Assembly: GCF_042685265.1 (NCBI RefSeq)
Contig: NZ_JBHUMX010000002.1
DNA: 64,000 nt
Origin: Oceanobacillus_B kapialis
GTDB taxonomy: Bacteria; Bacillota; Bacilli; Bacillales; Amphibacillaceae
Strand: one strand, 5' to 3'
Under the pieces are notes generated by a model. That model was not told where the DNA came from and ran no database searches. It saw only the letters and a program-made list of their open reading frames with translations. Made by a program: the position numbers and the translations under genes. This document shows, piece after piece, positions 9,225 through 17,872 of the stretch. The first letter of the stretch is position 1; every line of letters begins with the position of its first letter.

Positions 9225-9638
9225 ATGAATATAACCTATCAATATGCTAAAAGCATAGATAACGACAAAGTCATGAAATTATATAAGGATGCAGGATGGT
9301 TTGCATATACAAAGGATGCAGCCCTTCTACAGCAGGCAATTCAGCAATCCTTTGAGGTCATATCTGCCTGGGATGGAGATAAGTTAGTCGGCTTAATACG
9401 AGCTGTAGGTGATGGTTTAACCATCCTATATATACAGGACATCCTCGTTTTGAAAGATTATCAAAATCAGGGAATCGCTACACAATTAATGGAACAGATG
9501 CTAGACAACTATAAAAACGTTCGGCAAAAGGTTTTATTAACGGAGGAAGCACCAGATGTGAGACATTTTTATGAAAAAAATGGCTTTATGTCCTGTGATC
9601 AGGGTTCAGCGGTGGCTTTTGCGAGACTTAAAGGATAA
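9225..9638 (+). CDS. GNAT family N-acetyltransferase
   Basis: 137-residue GNAT protein. The conserved core LIRAVGDGLTILYIQDILVL is followed by the acetyl-CoA loop YQNQGIATQLM (about residues 80-92), and the C-terminal part has VRHFYEKNGF. Strong GAGGAGGAG site before the ATG. It is similar in pattern to short Bacillus acetyltransferases of unknown acceptor. It is followed by a terminator shared with the convergent SDR gene. Confidence 0.85.
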   Translation: MNITYQYAKSIDNDKVMKLYKDAGWFAYTKDAALLQQAIQQSFEVISAWDGDKLVGLIRAVGDGLTILYIQDILVLKDYQNQGIATQLMEQMLDNYKNVRQKVLLTEEAPDVRHFYEKNGFMSCDQGSAVAFARLKG

Positions 9639-9642
9639 AAAA

Positions 9643-9675
9643 ATGCAGGAAGCGGACCACGCCTCCTGCATTTTT
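9643..9675. terminator. bidirectional terminator between GNAT and SDR genes
   Basis: ATGCAGGA at 9643-9650 pairs with TCCTGCAT at 9664-9671. There are T runs on the plus side and A runs on the other, so it can serve both convergent genes. Confidence 0.8.
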
Positions 9676-9687
9676 ATCATGATTTTC

Positions 9688-10554
9688 TTAAGAAGAAGTC
9701 CATGCGCCACCATTGACATGGATAGCTTGTCCAGTAATATAAGACCCTTCATCTGAAGCAAGCAGTACATATGGCATAGCATGTTCTGAAGGCTGGCCAG
9801 GGCGTCCCATTAACGTATTTTGACCGAAGTTTTCCACGCCATCTTCATCAAAGGAAGACGGAATAAGCGGTGTCCATACAGGGCCTGGTGCGACTGAATT
9901 GGCGCGAATGCCCCTATCTGCAAGGCTTTGCGCGATGCTTCGAGTAAATGCCGTGATCGCCCCTTTTGTTGCGGAATAGTCCATAAATAATGGGTTACCA
10001 CGGTATGCATTAATGGAAGAAGTACTAATAATTGAATCCCCTTCTTGCATATGAGGGACTGCAGCTTTAGTAAGATAGAACTGGGAGAAGAAATTCACAC
10101 GGAATGTTTCTTCAAACTGCTCATCTGAAATATCTTCTACATTTTCACGTACAAATTGAATGGCTGCATTGTTTACTAAAATGTTCAATTTGCCAAACTC
10201 GTCAACGGTTTTTTGCACGAGGTCTCTACAATGCGCGGCATCTTTAATATCGCCTGGAAGAAGCAAGCATTTTACGCCTTCTGCTTCCACCGCTTTTTTT
10301 GTTACTTCTGCATCGTCATGCTCATCAAGATAGGAAATCGCGACATTTGCACCCTCTTTGGCATAAAGCATTGCGACAGCGCGTCCGATCCCACTGTCAC
10401 CGCCTGTGATCAATGCACTTTTTCCTTTTAGTTTTTCTGAACCTTTATATGCTGTTGGCTGTGCCGGTAATGGGTTCATTTTCGATTCAATACCTGGCTG
10501 TTTCTCCTGCTTTTGTCTAGGGGTACTACCCTTTTGCATTTCTCTTGGATCCAT
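9688..10554 (-). CDS. SDR family oxidoreductase (YdaD/YhxC-like)
   Basis: Short-chain dehydrogenase of 288 residues with the roughly 40-residue N-terminal extension typical of the Bacillus YdaD/YhxC group. The cofactor motif TGGDSGIG is at 50-57, NNAA near 128-131, and the catalytic set is Ser180, Tyr193 and Lys197 (YSATK). It should oxidise or reduce a small alcohol or carbonyl with NAD(P). In B. subtilis one relative belongs to the general stress regulon; no clear SigB promoter was recognised here. RBS AAGGAGGTAAT lies before the ATG. Confidence 0.88.
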   Translation of the reverse strand: MDPREMQKGSTPRQKQEKQPGIESKMNPLPAQPTAYKGSEKLKGKSALITGGDSGIGRAVAMLYAKEGANVAISYLDEHDDAEVTKKAVEAEGVKCLLLPGDIKDAAHCRDLVQKTVDEFGKLNILVNNAAIQFVRENVEDISDEQFEETFRVNFFSQFYLTKAAVPHMQEGDSIISTSSINAYRGNPLFMDYSATKGAITAFTRSIAQSLADRGIRANSVAPGPVWTPLIPSSFDEDGVENFGQNTLMGRPGQPSEHAMPYVLLASDEGSYITGQAIHVNGGAWTSS

Positions 10555-10803
10555 AAATCATTACCTCCTTGAATAAATGCTTTATTTTTTAGTCACAATA
10601 GTCCATTCCACCCTCTTGAGGTAGGCAAACATGGGATAGCGCTTACGGCGAGTATTAAGTAAATTCTTAAAAAGACTCTTTCTCTTTACCGACAAAAATG
10701 GGTTGGGGTATAAAGAGAATGAGCATATATTTAAGGCATGAGGATAGTTTTCAAATGACGCATAATAGGGTATACTTATTATAGATAAGCATATAATAAA
10801 AAA

Positions 10804-10922
10804 ACCGTCCGGTGCTGTCACACCAAACGGTAGTGCATAGCCTTTCAAGGGGGCAGCTCACTAATAAGAGTGAGAGAATAACCACCACTTCATTAGCTGG
10901 CTAGGCTGGGTGGTTATTTTTT
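10804..10922 (+). ncRNA. orphan RNA resembling a type I antitoxin RNA
   Basis: A TATAAT at 10792-10797 is followed by structured sequence with no convincing gene and ends in a strong terminator: AACCACC (10880-10886) pairs with GGTGGTT (10909-10915), then T6. The layout, and short shared pieces (GTGCTG, CACAC/ACAC, AACGG, TAGTG), resemble the RNA at 35598-35728, which lies beside a toxin gene. Here no holin-like toxin frame is found on the opposite strand; the 3' end of a broken kinase gene lies there instead. Promoter -35 is poor. Confidence 0.5.
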
Positions 10923-10930
10923 ATAGCATA

Positions 10931-11785
10931 TTATTTAAAATTTCTACTTAATGCATCTTTTAGGACTTCCCTGGTCTTGTCGAGAGTGAAATGGGAATTA
11001 TCCAGCCATATTTTCTTCATATCAAGCCGTTGTAAATTTGTTTTCCACCTAATTTCATCGCTTCTAACACTTCAATTGTACCTTCTACTCCATAATGGTT
11101 ATGACTTTTTCCGTAACCCTGTTCTGTACAATATGTAATAAAACTCTCTGCCCATGCTTTAGGTCGTTCATCCAAAGCCTTTATAAAGGAAAATTTTAGG
11201 TCATTTTGATCTACATATATTAATAAGGGGTTTAAATCTTTTATGGACTTTGCTAACCCTAAAACGTAGTTTGTAACCTCTTCTACTGACTTGTTATACT
11301 TAACCAACCCAATTGTAAGCGGATTTTGCATAAAACAGCATTCAAATATAAAAGGTGAATATTCATAAAGTGCTTTTTCACTGAATGCTTCCCATTTTCT
11401 CGTTATAAGATCAACGTTTTTTTCATAGGGAAGCTCATAAATATCATGCATGAAAATGTCTTTCGTTAATTTATCAGTAAGTTGATTGCCATATTTTTTA
11501 TGCATTTTGGCATATGAGATAAAGTATCCATTTTCTTGCCTCGCCGTGTTATCTTCAAGGATTTTGCTGTAATCAGGATACTCCTCCAGAAGTCTGTCAT
11601 ATTCGTTGTTATCGAAAAAAGCTACTCCATCATAATCAGCAGGATGATCTAAATTACCTTCCAAAAAGAGATGTGCATCTCGCCCTTGTTCTTTCAAAAT
11701 ATCATGTACAAGTTTAGCGATGGTTGTTTTCCCTTGTTTTCCCTGACCCTGGGATACCTTCGATTATAATTAATTTTGTATTCAT
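10931..11785 (-). pseudogene. frameshifted P-loop kinase-like gene
   Basis: The intact reading would start at ATG 11785 (RBS GGGGGGAG) with a Walker A GIPGSGKT and end at TAA 10931. It is broken twice. At 11725-11744 the 10-nt sequence TGTTTTCCCT (plus strand) occurs twice in tandem; one copy keeps the frame as GKTTIAKLVHDIL. Near 11050 one A seems lost from an A run; beyond it another frame continues as LQRLDMKKIWLDNSHF and ends DALSRNFK. The middle part (11017-11697) is open but has no RBS. The family looks like P-loop nucleoside/nucleotide-kinase-type proteins of Bacillaceae. The preceding GNAT gene ends 24 nt upstream. Confidence 0.75.
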
Positions 11786-11809
11786 CCAATAAGCTCCCCC
11801 CTTTTTATT

Positions 11810-12619
11810 TTAATCTGATTTCTGCCAAATTTCCCTCATATAAGCAAGCCCCATCCCAGCCTTTTCCATATTAAACTGGCTTACGCTCTGATCAGCAGCT
11901 TGTCCAACTAACAGGTGGCAATTTGAGAATATCGCATGCTCGATTCGCTTCTGAATTAAAGCTTGGTGGACGCCTTTATTGCGGAATTTAGGCAATGTTG
12001 CTGCTGCAGCCATCTCGGCAATTCCATCCTTCATAACCAACACCCCAATCCCGGCAGGCTCCTGCTCGATGGAAGCAAGGAAAAAGTTCCAACCAGGCAC
12101 ATCATACAGAACGGCATTATTTTGTGCGACCGCATCTGTCAAAAATCCAGGCATTTGAAAAGCTTTCGTGTATATAGCTGCAAATGTATGGAAGTCGTTC
12201 TTTCCAAGTCTTTGTATGTCAATCCCAGGATAATATGTGGGAGAAGCTTCCTCACAGGCTCCGTACAATGTACGATGGTATTTGGACAGGCGATATCCCC
12301 TTTCCGTTAACAACTTCAACAGGTCGTGTGATACAAAAGCCGGTATTAATTCAAATTGGGCAGGAATTTCCCTGTCTTGAAAATAACTAAGAATAGCTTC
12401 TACCTTCTCACTATCTTCTCCATGTAGCCCTCTTACTGTGTTGAAAGCAGGACCGGGTATTTGCTTTATAGTAAAAGCTACCGCCTTCCCGAATCGACGA
12501 ATCTCTACCTCCATCGGGTTTCCGGGGATAGACTCAATTGCTTTAAGGCGTGATTCCAGCACAGCTACTTCCATTTGCTCAATCTTTTGGGTAAGTGATC
12601 GCGTCAGAATAGGCCTCAT
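11810..12619 (-). CDS. GNAT family N-acetyltransferase, two-domain type
   Basis: 269-residue protein. The C-terminal half carries a GNAT fold: EPAGIGVLVMKDGIAEMAAAATLPKFRNKGVHQALIQKRIEHA, with the acetyl-CoA loop around FRNKGVHQALI, and a final SQFNMEKAGMG motif. The N-terminal 130 residues are typical of the long bacterial GNAT proteins that resemble toxin or resistance acetylases. RBS AGGAGGGGG precedes the ATG. It is first in a likely operon with the broken kinase gene. Acceptor unknown. Confidence 0.82.
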   Translation of the reverse strand: MRPILTRSLTQKIEQMEVAVLESRLKAIESIPGNPMEVEIRRFGKAVAFTIKQIPGPAFNTVRGLHGEDSEKVEAILSYFQDREIPAQFELIPAFVSHDLLKLLTERGYRLSKYHRTLYGACEEASPTYYPGIDIQRLGKNDFHTFAAIYTKAFQMPGFLTDAVAQNNAVLYDVPGWNFFLASIEQEPAGIGVLVMKDGIAEMAAAATLPKFRNKGVHQALIQKRIEHAIFSNCHLLVGQAADQSVSQFNMEKAGMGLAYMREIWQKSD

Positions 12620-12636
12620 GGGTTTTGTCCCCCTCC

Positions 12637-13026
12637 TTATGTGGTTTCCTCCAAACCGGGAACTGCAGAAACAAGCTTTTCTATATCTCCAAATACGTGC
12701 TCCACCCCGTCAACATAATAAAAACTAGCTGCTTCATCAGGTAATATCTCCTCTTTTGAATAAAGGTAGATCTTTTTACCAAAAGCTAAGGCCAAACCTA
12801 ACTCAACATGGCTACCCTTCCCGCCTGGTAAATATAGAATAAAAAAATCACAGTCAGCTATAGCTTGTTTTTCCAAAGTGCCAATTCGTACAAGTTGTTC
12901 TACAGTCTGTGCACGCCCGTTCATCGTCCAATCATATGTACTCAAATGGCCGTTGGCGGAGAGAATGTGTTTGAGAGATTGTACATTATCCTTGTTCTGA
13001 AAACTAGATGCGATATAAAATTTCAT
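12637..13026 (-). CDS. nucleoside 2-deoxyribosyltransferase-like protein
   Basis: 129 residues from the ATG at 13026. The pattern FYIASSFQNKDNV at the start, an internal ADCDFFILYLPGGKGSHVELGLALAFGKKIYLY segment and the following acidic tail match the deoxyribosyltransferase/Rossmann-like superfamily, in which the Glu in HVELG is the nucleophile. Members either exchange bases on deoxynucleosides or act as nucleoside hydrolases, and many are uncharacterised. An upstream in-frame ATG lacks a ribosome binding site. It ends 17 nt upstream of the GNAT gene and probably shares its transcript. Confidence 0.7.
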   Translation of the reverse strand: MKFYIASSFQNKDNVQSLKHILSANGHLSTYDWTMNGRAQTVEQLVRIGTLEKQAIADCDFFILYLPGGKGSHVELGLALAFGKKIYLYSKEEILPDEAASFYYVDGVEHVFGDIEKLVSAVPGLEETT

Positions 13027-13230
13027 TCGTGTGTCACCTACTTTTTTACTGTTAAGCAAATACTATCACAAACCCTTGTCAAAATATTCAATTATAAACA
13101 AAAATTAATAAAATATGCAGGCACATTAATTGTTTTGAAACGATTTCATCCTATATAGTTAAAAGATGTCTGAGGTTTACATATAAACTCACGATTAACA
13201 AAGATAGAAATAGAAGGGGAGGATATAGAT

Positions 13231-14700
13231 ATGGCTTCATCTGCAAAATCCTGGGATCTACCTAAAGGACAAAAGATTGCCATGATTGTGGCACTGCTTG
13301 TTGGGGCGTTTATGGGGATCATCAATGAAACGCTTCTGGCGACAGCACTACCAACGATCCAGGATGCATTTCAAATATCACAAGCGCAGGTACAATGGCT
13401 GACTACCGCATTTCTTATGGTAAACGGGATTATGATTCCTATATCAGCATACTTTATTGAACGGTTCACCACACGTGGCTTGTTCTTAACAGCAATCACT
13501 CTATTCGGAACAGGCACGCTGATTGCTGCGGTCGCACCTGTTTTCCCTGTATTATTATTAGGAAGGGTTGTGCAGGCTTCTGGTTCAGGAATAATGCTGC
13601 CACTGTTAATGACAGTATTACTTGCAATCATCCCAGTAGAAAAACGTGGTACGACAATGGGATTGATTGGAATTGTTATCGCATTTGGACCTGCCATAGG
13701 GCCTACATTATCTGGATGGCTGCTTGAGCATTTCCATTGGCGTGCACTTTTCTTAACGGTATTACCAATTGTCGTCATTACCATCCTGCTTGCAGCATTT
13801 TTCTTGAAAAACGTTACAGATCTTGGCCGTCCGAAATTGGATGTTCCGTCTGTTATTCTGTCTTCGCTCGGTTTTGGTGGATTTCTGTACGGATTTAGTA
13901 TTGGTTCAGAGCATGGATGGGGAAGCCCGGCTGTCATTATCGCGATAATTGGCGGTGCAATTCTAATTACCCTGTTTATACTTAGACAATTAAAGCTTAA
14001 GCAACCAATTCTAGAATTCCGCATCTTTAAATTTCGTATCTTTGCACTAGCGATTGTCATTACGATGGCAGTTATGATCTCCCTAATCGGAGCAGAGACA
14101 TTGCTACCATTATTTATGCAAAATACGCTCGGCTTTAGTCCACTTGAATCTGGATTAATGCTATTACCTGGAGCGATTGTAATTGGGATCATGTCCCCAA
14201 TCACAGGTTCATTATTTGATAAGTTTGGTGGGAAATGGCTTGCCATTACTGGCCTTTCTATCGTGACAGTAACGACCTTTTTCTTCACAAATCTGTCTAT
14301 GGAAACATCGTTTGCCTACTTAACTACAGTCTACGCCATTCGTATGTTTGGTTTATCGTTTGCCCTAATGCCTGTTATGACATCGGCATTAAACCAGTTA
14401 CCACCAAAATGGTATGCGCACGGTTCAGCAATGGCAAACACCATGCAGCAAATCTCCGCTTCGATCGGTACAGCCATCCTTGTGACGTTGACAACCGTTG
14501 GGGCAAAGCGTTTTACACCAGCAGCAAATGATTCGGCAGAGAATGTTGGTCAACTTGCACAAATTCAAGGATTTGAATGGGCATTTACAGGAAGCACGGC
14601 ATTGGCACTGGTTGGTTTAATTCTAGCCTTCTTCCTAAGCTCACCTAAGAAAGAAAAAGAAATGACACGTAAGATTAATGAAGAAAGCGCAATGGAATAA
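13231..14700 (+). CDS. DHA2-type MFS multidrug exporter (EmrB/QacA)
   Basis: 489-residue transporter with about 14 hydrophobic segments. Motif C of drug/proton antiporters is visible as GLIGIVIAFGPAIGPTLSGWLLE, and the N-terminal ETLLATALPTI matches the DHA2 motif D1. RBS GGGGAGGA precedes the ATG. It should export hydrophobic drugs with proton influx. It is convergent with the HxlR gene and separated from it by a terminator, so it is not obviously under HxlR control. Confidence 0.9.
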   Translation: MASSAKSWDLPKGQKIAMIVALLVGAFMGIINETLLATALPTIQDAFQISQAQVQWLTTAFLMVNGIMIPISAYFIERFTTRGLFLTAITLFGTGTLIAAVAPVFPVLLLGRVVQASGSGIMLPLLMTVLLAIIPVEKRGTTMGLIGIVIAFGPAIGPTLSGWLLEHFHWRALFLTVLPIVVITILLAAFFLKNVTDLGRPKLDVPSVILSSLGFGGFLYGFSIGSEHGWGSPAVIIAIIGGAILITLFILRQLKLKQPILEFRIFKFRIFALAIVITMAVMISLIGAETLLPLFMQNTLGFSPLESGLMLLPGAIVIGIMSPITGSLFDKFGGKWLAITGLSIVTVTTFFFTNLSMETSFAYLTTVYAIRMFGLSFALMPVMTSALNQLPPKWYAHGSAMANTMQQISASIGTAILVTLTTVGAKRFTPAANDSAENVGQLAQIQGFEWAFTGSTALALVGLILAFFLSSPKKEKEMTRKINEESAME

Positions 14701-14704
14701 CTAA

Positions 14705-14735
14705 TAAAAGCTCTCCTCTTTGGGAGAGCTTTTAT
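14705..14735. terminator. bidirectional terminator between MFS and HxlR genes
   Basis: ATAAAAGCTCTCC pairs with GGGAGAGCTTTTAT around a 5-nt loop (14705-14734). T runs exist in both directions. Confidence 0.85.
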
Positions 14736-14746
14736 GTACTATAAAG

Positions 14747-15094
14747 TTAAGAGCTTTGTCGCTCCAACTTAGCCTGCTTATGAAGCGTATGCTTCGTACC
14801 CCACTCATGCATCGCTTCTAAAATCGGTTCAAGGCTTCTACCATATTCCGTCATAGAGTATTCTACTTTTGGTGGAACCTGCGGATAGACGACCCGCTGG
14901 ATAATATCCTCTTCCTCCAGCTCCCGCAATTGCTTCGTCAACATTTTTTGGGTGATTCCGGGCATACTGCGTTTAAGTTCACTAAACCGCTGCGTCCCCT
15001 TTTGCAATAAATGCAGAAGAATGATAGGCTTCCACTTTCCGACCAAAATACTAAGTGCATCCTCAACCCGGCATAATTCCGGTGCTTTCTCCAT
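14747..15094 (-). CDS. HxlR family transcriptional regulator
   Basis: 115-residue winged-helix regulator. The sequence around GKWKPIILLHLL, RFSELKRSMPGITQKMLTKQLRELE and YSMTEYGRSL is diagnostic for HxlR/MarR-like regulators. Cys8 near the N-terminus is at the place of the sensing cysteine in YodB/HypR-type regulators, which respond to quinones or disulfide stress. The gene is divergent from a flavin monooxygenase and FMN reductase, which are therefore its likely targets. Confidence 0.9.
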   Translation of the reverse strand: MEKAPELCRVEDALSILVGKWKPIILLHLLQKGTQRFSELKRSMPGITQKMLTKQLRELEEEDIIQRVVYPQVPPKVEYSMTEYGRSLEPILEAMHEWGTKHTLHKQAKLERQSS

Positions 15095-15109
15095 GCTTTT
15101 TCCTCCCTT

Positions 15110-15129
15110 AGTATCTTTTTGTATACTAT
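15110..15129. promoter_or_regulatory. candidate HxlR operator
   Basis: TAGTAT at 15110-15115 and ATACTA at 15124-15129 form an inverted repeat with an 8-bp spacer, just upstream of the HxlR ribosome binding site and inside the divergent intergenic region. It resembles YodB-type boxes (TACTAT...). Confidence 0.55.
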
Positions 15130-15245
15130 ACCACTTGAAAGTGCGTACTTCAGAAAAAGCTCATTATATCTTACAATAGCATTATAATGGTAAAAAAGAA
15201 AGTGTGTATATAGATTTTATAGTTAATAGAAAGGTTGAGCAAACA

Positions 15246-16304
15246 ATGGAAAAATATCGCATTGATCCAAGCAAAGGCATGGAATTCGGGCTTTATACAC
15301 TGGGTGATCATCTCCCTGATCCACATACTGGCGAGAGAATTCCTGCCCAACAACGCCTGCAGGAAATTATTGAATTAGCAAAATTAGCCGATCAGGCGGG
15401 GATTGATTTCTTTAGTGTCGGGGAAAGCCATCAAGATTTCTTCGCGACCCAGGCACATTCGGTCGTCCTGTCCGCAATCGCCCAGGCAACAAAAAACATA
15501 AAGATTGCAAGTTCTTCTACGATCATCAGTACGTCAGATCCCGTGCGTGTATATGAGGATTTTGCTACAATTGATCTAATTTCCGGTGGCCGTGCGGAGA
15601 TCGTTGCTGGCCGTGCTTCGAGAATTGGTCTGTTTGATTTGCTTGGATATAATGTCCGTAATTATGAGGAGCTTTTTGAGGAGAAATTTGATTTATTGAG
15701 ACAAATTAATGAGGAAGAGGTTGTGAACTGGGAAGGCGAGTTCCGTGCCCCATTACACAATGCCAAAATCCTGCCACGCCCACTTAATGGCTCGTTGCCA
15801 ATTTGGCGTGCTGTCGGTGGATCCCCTGCCAGTGCAATAAAAGCAGGCTATGCAGGTGTTCCCATGTTCTTAGCACATTTAGGCGGACCAGCAAGCAGCT
15901 TTAAACGCTCCATTGATGCTTATCGCCAGGCTGCCCAAAGCAGAGGGTTCGATACAGACGAGCTACCTGTCGCAACAGCTGGATTCTTCTACGCTGCGGA
16001 AGACATGCAGACAGCACTGAGAGACATGTACCCACATATTAATGAGGGCATGAAGCGCACAAATGGACAAGGATTTCCGAAGCAGGCATTCGCACAAGGA
16101 GCGGATCCACATAGCATTATAAATATCGGAAGCCCAGAGCAAATCATTGAAAAAATGCTTTACCAGCATGAAATGTTCGGGCATCAGCGCTATATCGCAC
16201 AAATGGACTTTGGTGGCATGCCATTCGATAAGCTTAGAAAGAACATCGAAATAATTGGCACAAAAATTCTTCCACAAATTAAGAAACATACAGCAAAAAA
16301 ATAG
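15246..16304 (+). CDS. LLM class flavin-dependent oxidoreductase
   Basis: 352-residue luciferase-like monooxygenase. The TIM-barrel signatures are MEFGLYTLGDHLPD, DFFSVGESHQDFFATQAHSV, IKIASSSTIISTSDPVRVYEDFATIDLIS and GRAEIVAGRAS. Such enzymes use reduced FMN and oxygen and need a reductase, which is encoded 12 nt downstream. The ATG at 15246 has an AAAGG site; an earlier ATG at 15204 would add 14 residues without homology. Control by the divergent HxlR regulator is likely. Substrate unknown; quinone-like or aldehyde compounds would fit the regulator type. Confidence 0.9.
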   Translation: MEKYRIDPSKGMEFGLYTLGDHLPDPHTGERIPAQQRLQEIIELAKLADQAGIDFFSVGESHQDFFATQAHSVVLSAIAQATKNIKIASSSTIISTSDPVRVYEDFATIDLISGGRAEIVAGRASRIGLFDLLGYNVRNYEELFEEKFDLLRQINEEEVVNWEGEFRAPLHNAKILPRPLNGSLPIWRAVGGSPASAIKAGYAGVPMFLAHLGGPASSFKRSIDAYRQAAQSRGFDTDELPVATAGFFYAAEDMQTALRDMYPHINEGMKRTNGQGFPKQAFAQGADPHSIINIGSPEQIIEKMLYQHEMFGHQRYIAQMDFGGMPFDKLRKNIEIIGTKILPQIKKHTAKK

Positions 16305-16316
16305 AGGTGAGTACAG

Positions 16317-16883
16317 ATGAAGATTGTGGGACTATCTGGTTCGAAGGTTGGCTCCAAAACTAGAACGGCTATGAATTACACCATAAAAAAATTGCAAGAA
16401 AAATACCCGGAAACAGAAACGGAACTGATTGATCTAGCAGATTACGACATTCAATTTAGTGATGGACGCAACTACTTGGATTACCAAGGAGATACCGGCT
16501 ATGTAACAAAAACAATTATGGAAGCAGATGCCGTCATTATAGGAACCCCTATTTTCCAAGCATCCATTCCGGCCACATTAAAAAATATCTTTGATTTGCT
16601 GCCAGTCAACGCATTTCAGGACAAAGTGGTCAGCATGATCGTAACCGCGGGATCTGCCAAGCATTTCCTTATTGCCGAACAGCAGCTAAAACCGATTCTT
16701 GGCTATATGAAGGCTCAGATGGTACAAACTTACGTATTCATTGAAGAAAGTGACTTCTATCGCAAGGAAATCACCAATGATGATGTCCATTTCCGTATCG
16801 AAAGACTTGTCGAGGACACCGTTGTATTAACCGAAACCTATACGAAGATCCGTGAAGCTAAAGAAGCGGAGTATGATTTTTAA
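16317..16883 (+). CDS. NAD(P)H-dependent FMN reductase
   Basis: 188-residue flavodoxin-like reductase of the SsuE/azoreductase group. The FMN phosphate loop GLSGSKVGSKTRTA is at the N-terminus, and IIGTPIFQASIPATLKNIFDLLP is the conserved second FMN contact. It should supply FMNH2 to the monooxygenase encoded 12 nt upstream, making a two-component flavin monooxygenase. RBS AGAGGTGA. The second repeat array begins right after its stop codon. Confidence 0.9.
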   Translation: MKIVGLSGSKVGSKTRTAMNYTIKKLQEKYPETETELIDLADYDIQFSDGRNYLDYQGDTGYVTKTIMEADAVIIGTPIFQASIPATLKNIFDLLPVNAFQDKVVSMIVTAGSAKHFLIAEQQLKPILGYMKAQMVQTYVFIEESDFYRKEITNDDVHFRIERLVEDTVVLTETYTKIREAKEAEYDF

Positions 16884-16912
16884 ATTTTAGTGAGCGGCCC
16901 AGGATTTTCGGG

Positions 16913-17172
16913 AAGTGCGCTAGGAAGTGAGAAAGTGACACATGAACCGGTAGAAGTGGCGCGTCAAACGGGGAAGTGAAACCAGAGCACTCCAGAGTGA
17001 AACCAGAGCGCGGGGAAGTGACACCACAGCGCTGCAAAGTGACACCAGAGTGCGGGGAAGTGAAACCAAAGCGCTGCAGAGTGAAACCAGAGCACCCAAA
17101 AGTGAAACCAGAGCGCTGCAGAGTGAAACCACAGCACCCAAAAGTGAAACCAGAGCACTCCAAACTGACACC
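16913..17172. repeat. 21-bp phased degenerate repeat, array 2 (about 11 units)
   Basis: After a less regular start (16915-16940), units beginning GTG(A/G) start at 16956, 16976, 16997, 17018, 17039, 17060, 17081, 17102, 17123, 17144 and 17165: one step of 20 bp and the rest 21 bp. The common core is GTGAAACCAGAGCNC. The first unit, GAAGTGGCGCGTCAAACG, looks like arrays 1 and 4, and so links the two sequence types. Open frames exist on both strands because 21 is a multiple of three; they are not supported as genes. Confidence 0.88.
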
Positions 17173-17197
17173 AAAATGAATCTATCCCATCAAAAAA

Positions 17198-17233
17198 CAG
17201 GACAAGGGGCTTATGCCAGCCTTGTCCTGCTTT
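17198..17233. terminator. strong terminator between array 2 and the Lin0512 gene
   Basis: CAGGACAAGG (17198-17207) pairs with CCTTGTCCTG (17220-17229). The T6 run on the minus strand suggests it mainly ends the minus-strand gene at 17258; TTT on the plus side may stop transcription leaving array 2. Confidence 0.8.
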
Positions 17234-17257
17234 GTATGGGGGAAAACCTGATAAACC

Positions 17258-17617
17258 TTAATACCCTACTTCTACTGCAGCGTTCACCATATACATCAAG
17301 TCATTGTCATCACCTTTGTCCTTCAAGGTAATCCCACTAGATGTGGCCATTCCACCATCTGTCACTTCCACTGAAACAGAGCCATACGGAATGGCGTTTT
17401 TAATGCTTTCCGTATCTAGCTTTTCCCGATCAAGTGGTACAGCGACTTTAACATTCACTTTCATATTTTCCAAATTCTGTTCAGGAAGGCTTTTTTCAAT
17501 GCCTGGCATGGAGTTAAACCAGATCGCATTCTCTACAGCGCGGACAGCCGCCTTCGTTACATTCTGCCCATGAACGTCGATTCCAGTTCCTGTTTGAATA
17601 AAGAGAACTTGATTCAT
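17258..17617 (-). CDS. Lin0512 family protein
   Basis: 119-residue conserved hypothetical protein. The start VLFIQTGTGIDVHGQNVTKAA, the motif RAVENAIWFNSMPGI and the end DLMYMVNAAVEVGY match my memory of the Lin0512 family, small proteins found across Firmicutes and other bacteria, of unknown function. Good RBS (AAAGGAG). It stands alone, in tail-to-tail arrangement with array 2. Confidence 0.75.
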   Translation of the reverse strand: MNQVLFIQTGTGIDVHGQNVTKAAVRAVENAIWFNSMPGIEKSLPEQNLENMKVNVKVAVPLDREKLDTESIKNAIPYGSVSVEVTDGGMATSSGITLKDKGDDNDLMYMVNAAVEVGY

Positions 17618-17872
17618 TTTAAAAACTCCTTTCCATGAAGGATTTTTATCGTTCTACTAATCCGATTCCCGAGGAAAAGCAGTGTCAAACACTAGATTAA
17701 GGGCAGTAGTGTAACTTTCCCCCACCTACTAGGTTAGAAGAAACCCTTCTATAGTTTCAAAATCCCTGTACTTATGGGTCCATGGATCCCTTTTTACGTA
17801 GGAATCTATTTTCGCTCCGTATTTTACTGTATACTTTAAATATTCTAAAATTTAAAGGGGTGTTCAAGGGGT

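Noticed and set aside
10582..10848. 88-codon frame on the minus strand
   Set aside because: It is antisense to the antitoxin-like RNA and its promoter, has no ribosome site and no family look.
16858..17331. Several frames on both strands over array 2
   Set aside because: A 21-bp period keeps frames open; sequences are pure heptad repeats with no start signals.
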